Origin: Balanoglossus misakiensis
Taxonomy: Eukaryota > Hemichordata
Direction: 5' to 3'
Assembly: GCA_040954595.2 (NCBI GenBank)
Contig: CM082591.2
Coordinates: 5,022,001 to 5,086,000 of the forward strand
DNA length: 64,000 bases
Position 1 is the first letter of the stretch; every line of letters starts with the position of its first letter. Below the pieces are notes generated by a model. It worked only from the letters and a program-made list of their open reading frames with translations. It did not search any database and was not told the DNA's origin. A program made the translations under genes and the position numbers. Positions 12,516 to 26,050 of this stretch are shown piece after piece.

Positions 12516-13819
12516 ATGAACCCACTGATAACTTGTACGGCACTTGTTGCACTTTTGTGCGCGCAAATTCTCGTAGCTGAATCACAAGGCGACTCAGGTA
12601 AGGAATTTAATGACAATCTTTGTATCTTACATTGCTATTATGAAATAAATTATCTCAATGAGCTCTAACATCATAAAGAAAAAAAAATGAAACAGTAAAA
12701 AGTTAAACAAAAGATAAAAACGTGGCTAAAATGGATCAACAAACAGACATATATGGCCCCCATATTGCTATCTGTAAAGCCACAATCGAACATGCGTTCT
12801 TCCCATTATAACTGACCTGATATTTTTCACTTAAAACAGGCAAATATTTTCTTTCAATTCACTTACTAAATAAGAGACGTATTCTTTATCTAATAGATTT
12901 TTTCTGTCAAAACGCTTGCCCTTTGTTATTGTAACGAGAACGGAAGTGACATCTTGTGATTATCCACCCACCCACCCCCTTTCATGGGTTCATGTAAATG
13001 TGATCTCCTTTTCACCTTGACAGCGGATTTCGCCATTAAGTCTGAGTGGCACTTGGCTCGCTGCTCCACTTTTGGAAACAACACCTCGGAGGCCATTACT
13101 CAGAAACAAAATGCGTGCATTTTCTTTCTCCTGTGACAGGGCACTACACGATTAAATGTTTTAGGTGATTCCTATGATTAAGGTTGAAGTCACCTATAAG
13201 ATTAAGCATTTCCTAGGATTTTGCCAAAGGCAAATTTAGATCAATCTATCTTAAAATTGGGAATAAAAATGGGGGTAACACTGTAAAATGTTGAATAAGA
13301 GAGCGAAATTGTCTCAGATTTCATATTCAAAATGGCCGTTAACTCATTCGTCAACATCTTATTGCTGTGGTCGTCACTATCGGACATAGGGCTTAGGGAT
13401 CAAACCACATTTTATACGTTATGATTTGATTTTTTTAATTTTCACTTTTTCCTCAATCTCAAGGTTACACATTTCCAGACGACAGCAAAGTTGGCCTCAA
13501 CGAATTCGAAGGAGAAGACGAGGTCAATCTGAGGCAGCTAGCAGACTACATAATGTGCAAACTTTTGCGGCAGGACGACTGCGAAGAGGAAACATACGAC
13601 ACGGAGTACGAGAAACGAGGGAAGGGTAAACTAGGTCTCATGTTCGGCAGGAGAGCGGCAGATCTGGCCAAGAGGGGCAACGTCAGGCGAAAGGTTGGTA
13701 ACCGACGACGACCGAACAACGCCAATCGCAACCAACACGGCATTGACCGCGATACCTACTGGCACGCTCTCTCGCACATCCCAGTCGGAAAAAGAAGTCA
13801 CCAGACATCGCAAGAATAG
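12516..13819 (+). CDS. Candidate amidated neuropeptide precursor (family unknown)
   Basis: Two coding exons, 12516-12597 and 13464-13819, are joined in phase 1 by a GTAAGG...AG intron and encode 145 residues. Exon 1 seems to begin at a splice acceptor (CGTTACAG ending at 12508), so a 5' UTR exon probably lies upstream. Residues 1 to about 23 form a signal peptide: a short N-terminus and the hydrophobic core LITCTALVALLCAQILVA. An acidic region follows, with an amphipathic stretch and a Cys pair (C59, C67). K78-R79 then releases GKGKLGLMF (80-88), with G89 as amide donor and R90-R91 as cleavage site. Further basic sites follow at K97-R98, R102-R103 and R108-R110. A second possible amidated peptide ends HIPV-G136-K137-R138. 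These features are those of prohormone-convertase substrates secreted by the regulated pathway. The LMF-amide end recalls echinoderm SALMFamides but shares only three residues with them, and it is not a tachykinin (those end GLM-amide). No family is assigned. The gene model is well supported by the phase match; the function is inferred. Confidence 0.72.
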
Positions 13820-16800
13820 TCAAATTTGCCACACACAAAAAAAAACGTTTCTAACTTCCCCGAGTGCAATACTAATTCTCTAACAAAATGGCCGACTTGA
13901 CCAGACAAAAAGCCCGCCGACCAAAACCGACCAGAACGAGTGACAGTTAAAAAAACACCACTTGGCCATTTTATTGACTTTACTAAGCGGTAGGCAATGA
14001 GAAAAATGATTAAAAAAAGATGATGAACTTCATGCCGCTACAGAAGACAATAATACTGCGCATATATCTCAAGTCAAACAAAAATGTATAGTTTTTATCC
14101 TTAATTTCATTATGACACAGGTAGGCTGATTGAAATGAGTTATGAAACAACCAGGCGTTACCAGAAAAGCGCTTTGCAAGCGTTTGATTTAATCTTTCTA
14201 CTAGTCCGTTTGTTTCAGGACTTTCGGATCACGGCTACCTTCAATAGGTTTTGAGTTGTGCTGGCGGGTCAAATCACATTATAATAATATTATCAAACAC
14301 GTGTATACTTTAATTTAAATGAAGGCAAAAAAGATGGTCCAATAGCAAATTCTTGCTGCCTTAAGTAGGTTTTTACTCCGTCCTATCACATGATAATAAT
14401 TGCATGTTGCCTGTACTACATGATTGTTCTCTGTCTATACCTTTGCCTTTGTTTTATCACAGAAAACTCGATAAATATTTCCACATTTTGACATTTTTCT
14501 GCTACCAAATTTCAGTATAACCTATACTGTAACATTTAGCTTCCGAATTCCTATTTACTGAACGTGGCAGAAATCCGCCATCTTGAAATGCTGTCGACCA
14601 CATGGGATTTTATCACTAACCTAGGTAGCAAAATCCTATTTAAGGTGGCGAGAATTATGCCCAACTCTGATGACGTTCATCAGTATACGTTCCACCAGTC
14701 TGCTAGAAGGTCATTCACAGTTGATTTTTCATAGATATTCTCGGCAAGTTAATTAACGTTACTAACATATAATTTTTTTTCTTAAGATTTTGTGCATGTA
14801 CGCATTTTCTTTTTTTGCTTTTAACCGCTTTACTAAGAACGACAAGAAACTGCACGCAGATTTACTTCTCCGACGGGAGTTATTTTGCTGGAAATTGTAT
14901 TATTTTACAAAGCATGCCTCAGTAGTGACATTTTTTCACTTAGATTAAAGAATTCCAACTTTATTGTGAGAATATATGATTGGTATTAAACTTGGGTTGA
15001 TGACTATAACACATTTTTTGTGCTTTGCTTACTTTTTTATACTAACAACGCAAACGCTATTTACTCTGTTCGCATGATAACAACTAACATATCTCCTGGC
15101 CAATGAGAGCCGGGAGCGGCAGAACAGGTAACCCCTTTATTTTCCCCAATACTGTGTTTTCTGAATGTAACTAACATCTTTTTTGTGTTAACAATGTGTG
15201 TTGTCAAATGTTTTGTTCGTTTATCACGTTATCCTGTCACAAAGCACGGCTTATATACGTGTCACTTGTATTTGCTTTGACGAGAATGATACGCAGAAGT
15301 CTTATCTCCATTTCCACGACGCAATGAGCGCCATTGCAGGCGACAACTTAATACGATATACATGTATTACCCAATACACCCCAAAGCTCTACATTCCTGT
15401 TGTTAGTACATTACCCATCGCGGATATATATTACAATCTGTATCACTGATAAATGTCTATTTAGAAAATCCGTCAATTTAAAATAATTTCGGGAACAGAA
15501 TACCTGCCTTACATGTATGTTATTGTGCTGTAACATTACATTAAGCTGTGTCCAATTGACGAATATACTGTCATTTTTAGTCCCTCTTATTTTGTGTATC
15601 ACTTTGTAAACGTCTCACTAATGCAGTGTCCTTTTGCACTTACAGCAACGCTAATTTATCTCGTTTTTCTTCGTTTCAGAGCTTTGTATAAAAATGTGCA
15701 CCACCGGAAACCCAACATCTCGCCTTCACGTCAGTACTTCGTATCTGCTGCCACCAGAGTTAAAGACGTCCACGATTTCTTCCGTTTGTGACTGAATATC
15801 CCGAGAGCCAACAGCCCCATCACAGTCAAAATCCTCTTTCCCATTCATGTTTTTGTCGTTACATTTTGATGAATTTCATTCAGTTTTGGGTGAGACATAC
15901 ACCTCCAACTAAAACATTTGTAAAAATCAAGAGGGTATGTCAAGTAAATATTTTACTGGAAATACACATTCATTCATATCACTTTGATAGAATTTCTTTG
16001 CTGCTGTAGTGATTAAGAAAATATATTGATACAGTAACTGATATCATGCGTCTTCTGTTTTTTTTTATGGGGTCACATAGGGACCATTAAGACGTTTCTG
16101 AACCGTCTCATATGAAATACTGGCGTAAATTATTAGTGAACGGTTTAAGTGGTCCTGAAACGTCTCAGAGCAGAGCCGGTGTAAGGATTAACACCTCTCT
16201 GCAACCTATTTTCTATGGGGCCGAGCCTCGATCAGCGCCTGCCTACACATAAATGTTGTGTGTGTGGACACAAGCGGCTCAAAGGATTAATTCTCTGTGT
16301 GGTTAAGGCAAATAGTGTCTCTGAAACGTTTCGAATTATTAACAGCGTGACCGTGGTATTTATTTTTTATCCAGAATTGGCCTAAATTTGTTTGGGTTCA
16401 AGTGCCATTCATTCTCAGGAAGTCTCAAACAAAAGCAATAATAAGAGAGATTGAGAAACACGCCCCCGAACAATCACGACCTCAGTTTCTGTGAACTTTC
16501 GTAATGTTTATTATGTCACGCTTTGCCTTGGTGCAATCTTAATCTCTCTAATACAAGAAAAATGTTGAAGATTTGGAGATTGCATTGATGCTTAGGTTAC
16601 AGAACTACTGTTGCGACTATGTCACTGTTGTACCATCTGGTAGAACAACCCTCGCGGTTATTGGTTAAAGAGACATCAGCAATTCCCCGTTGGGGATTTT
16701 CTTGGCGAATATGAAACAGTGTCCAAATCAGGAGTTAAAAAAGAACTGCAAGTCATTATCGACGATTTGAACAGCCATCAACCGGAAACTTTTTAGAAGA

Positions 16801-19800
16801 TCTTTCTTGTTCCACCATAAAAGAAACGTCAGTTTCATATTACATGTAGTTTTCTATGGGAATTCCTGGTGGGACTAACTGATATTGCTATAAGAATTCC
16901 TGGTGATACTAATTGTACAGTAAACTATACCCCAATTCTTCACTTATATATTCCCGACGAAATATGGTTTGATGAAAACCTAGTTACACAGGTGGAAGCG
17001 TTGACAACAGTAAAAATGTAGACTTGGCGTTAAGATACATGCGATGATGAAATATCCACCAGAAATATATAGAAAAAATAACACATTGCAATGAAGTTCT
17101 TTTGATGCAAATTTGGATATTGAACCTGACTGATTCTGTCAACTTTCTACCAGACTGCATTGCAAAACCGATAATACGAGTTATCAATTTCTGACCTGCT
17201 TGCAGTGACTTCTCACTCTTATGTTCATAATGTGTGAAAGAGCATTCATTGCATTTCTTAGAATTGTAAGCGACACAAGTATCTGCGATAAAGTTGCAAG
17301 GTCACTCAAAAGAACTACTTGAATCTATGTTTCAAGAGCTGATATGGCAATTATATGCCGATGAATAAGTACATGTATATGCTAACTATACATCAGCCAA
17401 GTGATCTCGAATACAGTGCAATTAGTATAGAGAGTGTTGACCATAACGGCTTCTGACATATAGCGGTGCCTCGCATTGGGCCTGGCTTCCTCGCACATTC
17501 AGAAACGCATGATTTCACTGCTTCATTAAGAAGTTCATCGCTATCATGCCGCGAGTGTATTGCACATCTACGTTATACATGTTACTCGTAATTTCTTTTT
17601 CAACTATGTCAGGTTTAGATTGATATACATGGGTATCACTCACTGAGTCACTGTTAATAAAGAGATCGCATCTGAACAGAAACTCACATTAGAATGAAGT
17701 ATGATCTTAATAATATTAAGTAAGCAACACCTACTATCTACATCAGGGTATAGAACAATAAATCAAACCTGATACACGGAACGAAAATACCCACAATATA
17801 GTCAAATTCACTCTAATAACCCTTTAAAAGACGTTCTTACTAATTGAAAATCACATTTACTAATGAAAATGCGAGAATTTGGCACGAGGCAATGTTGGTA
17901 TAATTGAATGTTATGTACCTTGTCAAGTGTGCCAACAGTCATTATTTTAACAATCAGCCTCGCAAATCAGCTTATAACATCGGCGGCTAAATTAATTCGA
18001 CAAATAGAACGATAATGCTGAAATTACATTTTGTTATATCCTGTGGGATATGTTTACACAATCGACCTGGGAAACCTATTACAGGTTTTAGTGCTAGTTC
18101 ATAAGTATTGACGCCATTAACCTTTTATACAATCGTTTATCGCATTTACCCTGAATTGCCATTTTCAAGGGGTATAATCATCCACTGTTTGACATTATTG
18201 GCTTTAGGTTAGTTTTCCTTGATAGTAGGTTATTTTTATTGCGCTGGTCCCTGACACAATGACATAACGACCGGTTGCCTACCCTGCACATTGACTTCAG
18301 ACAGAAATACCTGCATTTAATGTTTAGTCAATTCCAACATTTTCGCCGTATAGTATTTACGTACTATGTCTATCATAGATGGTGTAACAATTATTCATTG
18401 AGGATATTATAATGACCAGAACAGCATAAATACATTATTAAAATAAACTACGATATCAACAATAATGTTCAAAGAGAATGGATTTGCCTCATGATGATGG
18501 TGATGATGATATTCAACATTTAATACTTAAATTGGTCCAGATGTTCCATCTGTTCTGAATGAATTAAGCATAACACGTGGACAGCGTTCTTGAAGGATCA
18601 GGGGTTGCTTAAGTAGGTCTCATTCGTTACAGTGAGAAGTGCTATCAAGTCAAGGCGTAAAGGCTGCACAGTTCAAACAAAATCGGTTTATTTTTTCAAT
18701 GCCAAAGTTAAATAAGTCAGTGTCCGCGTGTGTCCCCAAAACGACTAAAATGGTATCTTGTTTAACCGGTAGAATTCAGAGATTATGTGAGAATTACATT
18801 TGTTCAAGTCTATAAATCACAAATCATTCTCTTTGAAAATTATTGTTGCATTCAGACGAGTTGGTCGAGCAATGCAATTAAACATAGTTTACAGAATGCG
18901 GAATGTGTACAGTTTGAAGTGGAGCGAGATAGCTTTAGCAGGTGCACATATACAAGTACTGCGTGGTTGATTTTCAGTGGATGTGCGCCATCACGTTCTG
19001 GAATATGAAGTTAACGTTTGGAAAAAGTTTTCAGAGTACTAGATGTGTCGTTAGTGGCGCACTATATAACAGGCTGAAGTTTCGCAATAACTTTGGGTGT
19101 GGCGATGCTCAGATCTGCCTGCGCACGGGCGATACTTCGGCAAATCCGGCGCCCATGTATGATGTTAGCTTTGCCATGTTTTGATCGCGTGGATTCTGCA
19201 CCTATAAGTTCGCTGTCTTAATTACCGCTATTCGCCATATGGTGTATCTCGGTCAACACTGAGCTGAGCCTCAAGACAAGAAGTGGCGCGACGGATTAAT
19301 CCTGCTGGGGACATGGCAGTTGAACCGCAGGTATGGATTATACTATTTCTTTCTCGGTTTGTTGTTATTGTACTTATAAAACTAATTACATTTCACTGGT
19401 AAGGGTTATGGAATATATGGCCCACGCGAATGGGGTTGTACGAAGTTCACTTCCTTCAGGATACGTCCATGGATCAACGGTAGTACATGTACACGATTCG
19501 TGCAACCATGCCTATTGAATTCTTAGTTTGTCGTATACGTGGAAACATAAAAACATCACATTTGAGTCAATTTGAAAGCTAATCTCCCCCCCCCCCTGAT
19601 ATGTCTGGCAAAAGTTTTGTTTCCATATTTTCACATCCCTCATAGTTGAGACACATGCATGACAAAGTGACCCTCCTCGAAATTGCACTGGTACCCTACT
19701 GTCAAGATCCTTACTTCAAACTCCAACGAACATTCGTTTATATTATCCCTGCTCATATCCAAAAGACAGACGTTTCCTTAATTTTCCCGACAGACGACAG

Positions 19801-21040
19801 TTTAGCGGATCATGTTTCATACAGTTGATTTGGGACCCTATTTGAACCAGTTGAAAATAATTGCACAGTACCTCATGGCAACTGTATGAGGAATGAATGA
19901 TGCAATTAAATAACCGTGGGCGCCCAACTGCACATAGCTAAAAGATCAAGTATGTTGACAAGGCAGCGAAAGCATTGATGTCATTTGAGTGACCTAACCC
20001 GAGAAGGGCTACAATATCTAACAACAGAGGTCAGTCATGATTAAATAAAACACTTTTATTTCTGCCTGTCTTCATTAGCATTCTTCCGTTTGTTTTCGTG
20101 GCCAGGCACAGGTTACATCACTCAACCACTTAACACTTAAATGTGATGATGCTTTTAGCCATTTTGTGAGCAGCAGAAGCTGCTAGTTTGCATAATTTGC
20201 CGTTTCCCGCTGAGACATGGTTTGCATAGATTCCGTTTATTGAATGCAACGCAGTGCTTGCATATACTGTAGTCACCCACGACGAACGATGTAGCTGCAT
20301 TGCTACGTATTGTGTGGTCTGGCGGTTTTAAAAACCTGATCATGATTATGTTTTCACCTATTTACTTTCTAACTGCTGGGGGAAATTTAGTTATTTTTTT
20401 AATCTCGAGTCTATTCACACCTTTAACTCAAAATGGCCATGTACCGGAGGCGATATCACTGTCATTTCATTTCATTTTGTTTTTGTCATTCTATCCGCCA
20501 TTCCACTTACAGCAAGTGGTACTAATCACTCTTGTGTGAGGGGGGCGATTAAAGTGCCTTGCCTCAAGGGCACATCACCGCGGCGGAATACGGTTCACGC
20601 AGTCGTCATATAGTAAGAGTGCTATCGATAATACCTACTTGAACCAGGACGTTTCCTACACTCCAGAGCAAAATATTGAAGCCTAAACCACTTCCTGCAC
20701 CTCGTCACGTTCGTTTCAATACCAATGCAAACATATCCGAACTTAACAGCGATTTTCAAATAGTCTAACTGTTTTCAAGGATTTACTCAAATGTTGTGCG
20801 ACATTCATTTCACCTGGGAATATGATTGCAGCTATAGGGGTTTGAACAGTTTTCATCAATTTGTGCTTAAATTGGGTATGTCTGCCTTGTAGCTACTTTG
20901 AGGAAAGTTTTACCTTCAAAAATCACGCGAAATATGAAACAGCGCCTTGGAGTAACCCGAAGGGAAACGTGCGCACTAACAATGCGCTGACGATGGACAC
21001 TTTTCTGTAAATGCGAAACTGTCGTACACGCGTTCACGCA

Positions 21041-21475
21041 AAAATAATTGATATGATATTCAAAAGCAAGTAAGCAACCGACACTGTACAAAACCTCGGT
21101 CATACACTGGGGTCTATGGCCATATCTAAAATATAGAGCTATACAAACACACACGCAAATGCTGCAGGATACTGACGACATAATTTCAGTAAGTTAATGG
21201 TCAAGTCTGTTATATATCTAACGAATACTGGACAACAATACAAAAAATAATTGATATGATATTCAAAAGCAAGCAAACAAACCAACACCGTACAAACCAT
21301 CGGCCATACCTACAATGTAGACCTAAACACACACGTACATGCCACACGTTACTGGCGACAACAGTAAGTTAATGGTCTAGTTCAAAATCTGGAGAGAGAG
21401 AAAAAGGTTTCCATACGGCCACAGTGTGTGACGGGAATATGTCAAGCCTGTTATAGATATCACGAATACTGGACA
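21041..21475. repeat. Degenerate tandem duplication, about 200-bp period
   Basis: AAAATAATTGATATGATATT followed by CAAAAGCAAG occurs at 21041 and again at 21244. GTAAGTTAATGG occurs at 21189 and 21364, and ACGAATACTGGACAAC at 21221 and 21462. The offsets (175 to 241 bp) differ because of indels, so this is an old two-copy duplication. Confidence 0.8.
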
Positions 21476-22612
21476 ACTGCTCTTTATGGATGCTTACCCG
21501 GCATGTAGCAAACACCGGATTTAAAAATAGCACATGATTATACAGATAATATTTTGAGCTTTAAGCAACGTATACCCCTGTAACGAGAGAGGCATTATGC
21601 GAATGAGCCTATGACGCGATAGGTTTGCGATAAATAGGTGATCCAGCAGAAGGAGAGACAGCAGGCATGGTTACGCGGCGAGGCATGGACCTCCTTCCAA
21701 CCTGCAGCTTGGCGAGAGCCATACTTAAAGTTGGAAAGGTAAGATTGGACATTTGGCTCGGTCATTCTGGGTGGCAACTCTTTTATAAATGCATGTCGAC
21801 AGCTGCTAGGTATACAGTGTGAAATTGATCCACAGTACTGATGTGCTGACGTAGACATGGTTGTCTTTGTGGTCAGGTCAGCATACGCACAGCCACCTTT
21901 TAATGCCGAAGTTATTCGTTAACGTCTTGTAGAAGTCAACACTAACAAATGTTTTTCGAGCACTTGTTCACACTACCACAGTGGCGATGATCAGACTAGT
22001 ATAGATGCTTAACTCGATGGCATATTTGCATGCACAACCCGTTCACAACACAATGTACATGCTTTCACGGAACTCTCACTCAATTTGCATGCTAGTGCCT
22101 ACCGCTATGAGTAATTTTGGCATCGGTAACACTAGTCGTTAACGGATGCCTCAAAACATGATCATGAATTTCTTGAATTCATTACAGTTTCTTAGAATTT
22201 GACTCCCCCACAAAAAAAACACATTTTTTTTCATATTAGACGTGAAAAATATTCTCTGCAAGGCATGTCACTGCACGATCTCTCATTGTTACGCGAACAG
22301 GAATAAAATAAATATCAGGTTGTTAAGTATTAAAGTGAAAGTGAATAAAACATTTCTACTTTACAAGCACCGTCATCTCCAGACTCCTGCGTATAAAAAA
22401 CGGATTATCGAAAATTCGCTACGCTGTTTAATTCACACTGACTATCATTGAGTAGACCCACGCGTATAGATGGTTTAATTTCCGTTTGGTGGAAAGGTTT
22501 TCTGTTAACGCTAATCGAAAATACTGCGACAAAGAAAGGTTAACTGACGCTTTGGTATTTCTATTCCGAATACACTGCTGGGAGTTCAGCTTTACAATAA
22601 AATGAAACATCT

Positions 22613-22708
22613 TTAACCCTTTCACCCCCATTTCCATTTATAGAGGTCCAGCTTTACTGTAGTAAACAATTGATGTGGACCAAACCATAGTGGTGGTGAA
22701 AGGGGAAC
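22613..22708. mobile_element. TTAA-type MITE, copy 1
   Basis: The left end reads TTAA-CCCTTTCACCCCC and the right end GGTGGTGAAAGGGG, giving about 10 bp of clean terminal inverted repeat; the right-hand TTAA is mutated. The interior (AGAGGTCCAGCTTTACTGTAG, then GTGGACCAAACCATAG) matches copies at 52185-52272 and 62591-62683. TTAA target duplication plus CCC ends suggest a piggyBac-like non-autonomous family. Confidence 0.7.
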
Positions 22709-24241
22709 AGTCACAGATAGTGGTCACATGTACATGCCAGTGTGTAGTCCTTTCCGTTTTGCATTTGGAGATTTTGCATTCAAAATGAAATCCTGGACAC
22801 CCCTATAATATGTAGTGCTGTCCAATGAATTACAAGTACTCTTGTCCTAATGATGATGCGACTGCCAAACAATTTATTTCATCTGCAGTATGTCAGTCAA
22901 GTTTCCACTTATGTTTAATTTTGATTAAGCTTATTAAAGCCCCACGAGCTGCAACTCGGTAACATTTATTAAGCTTTAACTATCTCAAATAATCTCGCTT
23001 ATGCTTCTAATTCCATCTACTAAATTGAGATTGGGGACTACTTGCATATGACTTTAAAAGAGACGGTTACAAAACCTGATGCGGTCCAATAGGCTTGACG
23101 CCAGAACTGTCGACGTCTACACTGCCACATGTATCAACATTGTTAGAAAAAGCGATATTCTGACATCTCCAGAGACCTGGCTTCATATATTGTTAAGGAC
23201 ATCATACCAATAGAAAGAAACTTGGCTTACACGCAGACTGTAATCAAAACCCCGGCGCTGAATATTCTCATTGAGTTACCCCCTCATTCGACCAGACCAT
23301 ACATACCCTCTGTCATGATCTAGACAGATCAAAATTTCCAAATAAATGATTGCAGTATTCACATAAATTGTTCAGAGGGGAATGGGGAACATGAAAACTT
23401 AAAAGTGTACAGGGAGAAATAAATTAGTTATTTGGTGAGCATGATTTATCTGCCATCGATGAGAATACTTTGCCGACGGTTATGGTGATTCCAGCTAAAG
23501 ATTCGGAATGTTAGGATTGATAAGGTTATCATCTGATTTCCACCCTGTGTGAGTTAAGATCGAATTAATGTTGCGCTTTGTAAATTTACCGTGATTTTGC
23601 CCCCGACGACTCGAATTTCCAGGCGGGAAACTAGCGATATTCTATCCACGTCCCACGCTCCCTATAACAGTTTCTCGACCATGTTGTAGTTACAGTTAAA
23701 CACATCCAGTAGTTTTCAACGTGTCGTAATGTCGCCTGTATCTGCGCCGCTACTTAACTCGGTATGCCAATCTTTATATTGTGCTAATCTTGGTACAAAT
23801 TTTGGCATTTTAATAGTGTAGGACTCAAGGGAGCTATGCAGTCTGGAGCCATGATTATTTGCTAATGGACCGCATGGGTTATACACGTCATCAGTGCCTT
23901 AGTAGGGTTTCAAGTCAGCTAAAGTATTTACGCATTAATTTCCTTTGGTGGGATTAACACTGCCAGTCAACGTGAATTTGAAGAGAAAAACTCTCTATCC
24001 CTACAGCCCCCTAATTGAGATTGTCACTTGAAAGTATGCAAGTGTGTACCATCTATTAGAAGTCTTGACGGAATTGAGTATATGACTTGTCCAATCAACG
24101 TCGCCTGCAACATTCGGTAGCAATGGAAGAGACCAGTTCATTAAAAATGGAAGGAAGCGGTTTAGACATATTTGAAAACCTAACATTTGTTAACGGTTAA
24201 ATCAATTTGGAAAATTTTCGACATTTTTGTTCAAAATTTGA

Positions 24242-24290
24242 CATTTTTTGTTAAACTCTGCACCTATTCTAGTTTCATACAAAGTTTGAA
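24242..24290. repeat. Dispersed repeat fragment, shared with 51052-51096
   Basis: TTTGTTAAACTCTGCACC and TTCATACAAAGTTTGA occur here in the same order and spacing as TTTGTTAAACTCTGCACC and TTCATACAAAGCTTGA at 51052-51096. Both copies are in plus orientation. The element ends are not visible, so the type is unknown. Confidence 0.6.
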
Positions 24291-26050
24291 TTCTATCACT
24301 TGGGTTACATCTAATTCAAGCGAGCCATAGACATGAATGTATTGTGGATACCGCCAGAACGGTCAAAAGGTGCAACTTCTGCCATGTATAGCACACGCTA
24401 GTTATATTACACATGTCAAGCACGTACCGGACTGTCGATGGCGATAATGGGATAATGATGATCAACCTACTGCCCTGTCGAGTTGCTCTATACAAGGATT
24501 TAGAATCCTGCGAGGGGGTTGAGATTGAGCATAGACTAATTGCATATTCTGATACCATCACCTTGATGGAAAAAAGGAAAGCACTTATCTAAGCGATAAG
24601 CGTACAGACCTTTGGACTGCGGATGTGTATTTATTCCAATGAAATTGAATGAATGGTCGGTCGGACACATCTCCATAGGCGACACCATACCATTATAATT
24701 AAAACATGCCAATGCCACATAGAAAATGCATATAAATATTGTACTGATTTGGTATAGAAAATTAATTATTTAACCATTTGTGTTGTGGTAAATAGAATAA
24801 CAATTATGCTTTCGTACACGAAGGAAAATAAAGTATCGTCGAAAACAGCCCCTTTCTCTATCATTACAGATAAAATATCCCTGTTTACTAAATTTTCAAA
24901 GCTTATTTTTCCACCACATTTTTGCGTGTGCTTTTCTCGAGAACTTCAGACGCTTCAGTTTTAACGTTTACTGGTACGGAGCATGCGCAAACATCACAGC
25001 AGTTATGGTTAAAGGCGGTGTTGAATACTTCGCGGCAATTACGCCGATTAAAGTCTATAAAAGCACAGCATTCTCTGTGTCACTGATGAAAATAAATTCT
25101 ACTGCCCATAGATCGCCAGCAGACATCACAGTTGTTCAGTATTGCACGCGTCAGTGTCATTTTACGACTATTAAAGTTTGGGCACAGGGAAGTCGCGAAG
25201 GCTCAGCGTATTAACATGATTGAGGATGTGAGATACAGGTGTAAAGTACTTTTTTCAAAAAACGTAGGTAATAACAACCGTGTTGTTTTCAAGAAGCGTG
25301 ACTGTATACTCCAAAATCACACCCTTCAGGTAGTGGCAGCTCCACACGAGTTTATTTTTGTACGAGTCGGGTATTTCCGCGTGAGATACATGCTTGTTGT
25401 TTCCTGGCTTGTCTCGTGTAATTTCCTGCCAATGTAAAGGAAATACGACGGCCCTGGGCACCTATTTAAGTTGTGTGCTCATATTTATCTCACTGCTTGC
25501 TTCTCGGACAAGTCATTGTCAAAGGGCTTCGTCTCCACTGGAGCAATAAGTTAAGGGCCGATGAACGTCTTATGCGCATGTGCGTAATTTCGTGTATACA
25601 AATATTACATCCACAAACGGGTGACACAGGATTTCGTGACACAACTATAATATGAATTTAAAACAATACAAACATCGTTATTCGTTCTACAACTGTGAAC
25701 GAATATATGTTGGAGTGTCTGATTTTCTTTGATAAATATAGTCATTAATTTTTATCTTGCAGAACGAACGGAGATTTGCTCTTCACCACAGATCATGTCT
25801 GCACCAACTGACATCATACAACTGACGCCTGGGTTGTTAGAAAACGGCTCGACAGTGCCTAGAAAATCAATTCCTAAAACGAAGATAAAAATACTAAGGA
25901 AGAAATCCCGAAACGCGGAGTTGACATCAGTAACCCATACTTTACCTGACTGCAGTTAAACAATATTTGAACACATACAAACATATTACTATTTAGGCCC
26001 TAATTGACGGCGACAGGTTATTCTTCATTAGCGAAGAAATAGGCCTAATC

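Larger units (their letters stand above)
13820..26050. other. Non-coding region between peptide gene and GPCR
   Basis: No coding region is defensible. The 3' UTR of the peptide gene probably lies at the left edge (a variant ATTAAA poly(A) signal at 14009-14014). Open frames such as those at 18787-19184 and 20867-21181 show no family features. A tandem duplication (21041-21475) and one MITE (22613-22708) are present, and part of a dispersed repeat at 24242-24290. TATTTAAG at 25463-25470 is a possible TATA-type element upstream of the receptor. Confidence 0.5.

Noticed and set aside
12214-12519. A 101-codon plus-strand frame ending at the peptide-gene start
   Set aside because: It has no family features, is in a different frame, and its end coincides by chance with the ATGA overlap at 12516-12519.
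13631-13813. Tachykinin identity for the peptide precursor
   Set aside because: Tachykinins end GLM-amide or R-amide. Here a phenylalanine follows GLM before the amidation glycine, and the FxG motif is absent.
25729-25959. A 76-codon frame as an upstream exon of the GPCR
   Set aside because: It stops before the receptor, and an in-frame TAG separates it from the receptor ATG. No donor would join it in phase, and the receptor is complete without it.
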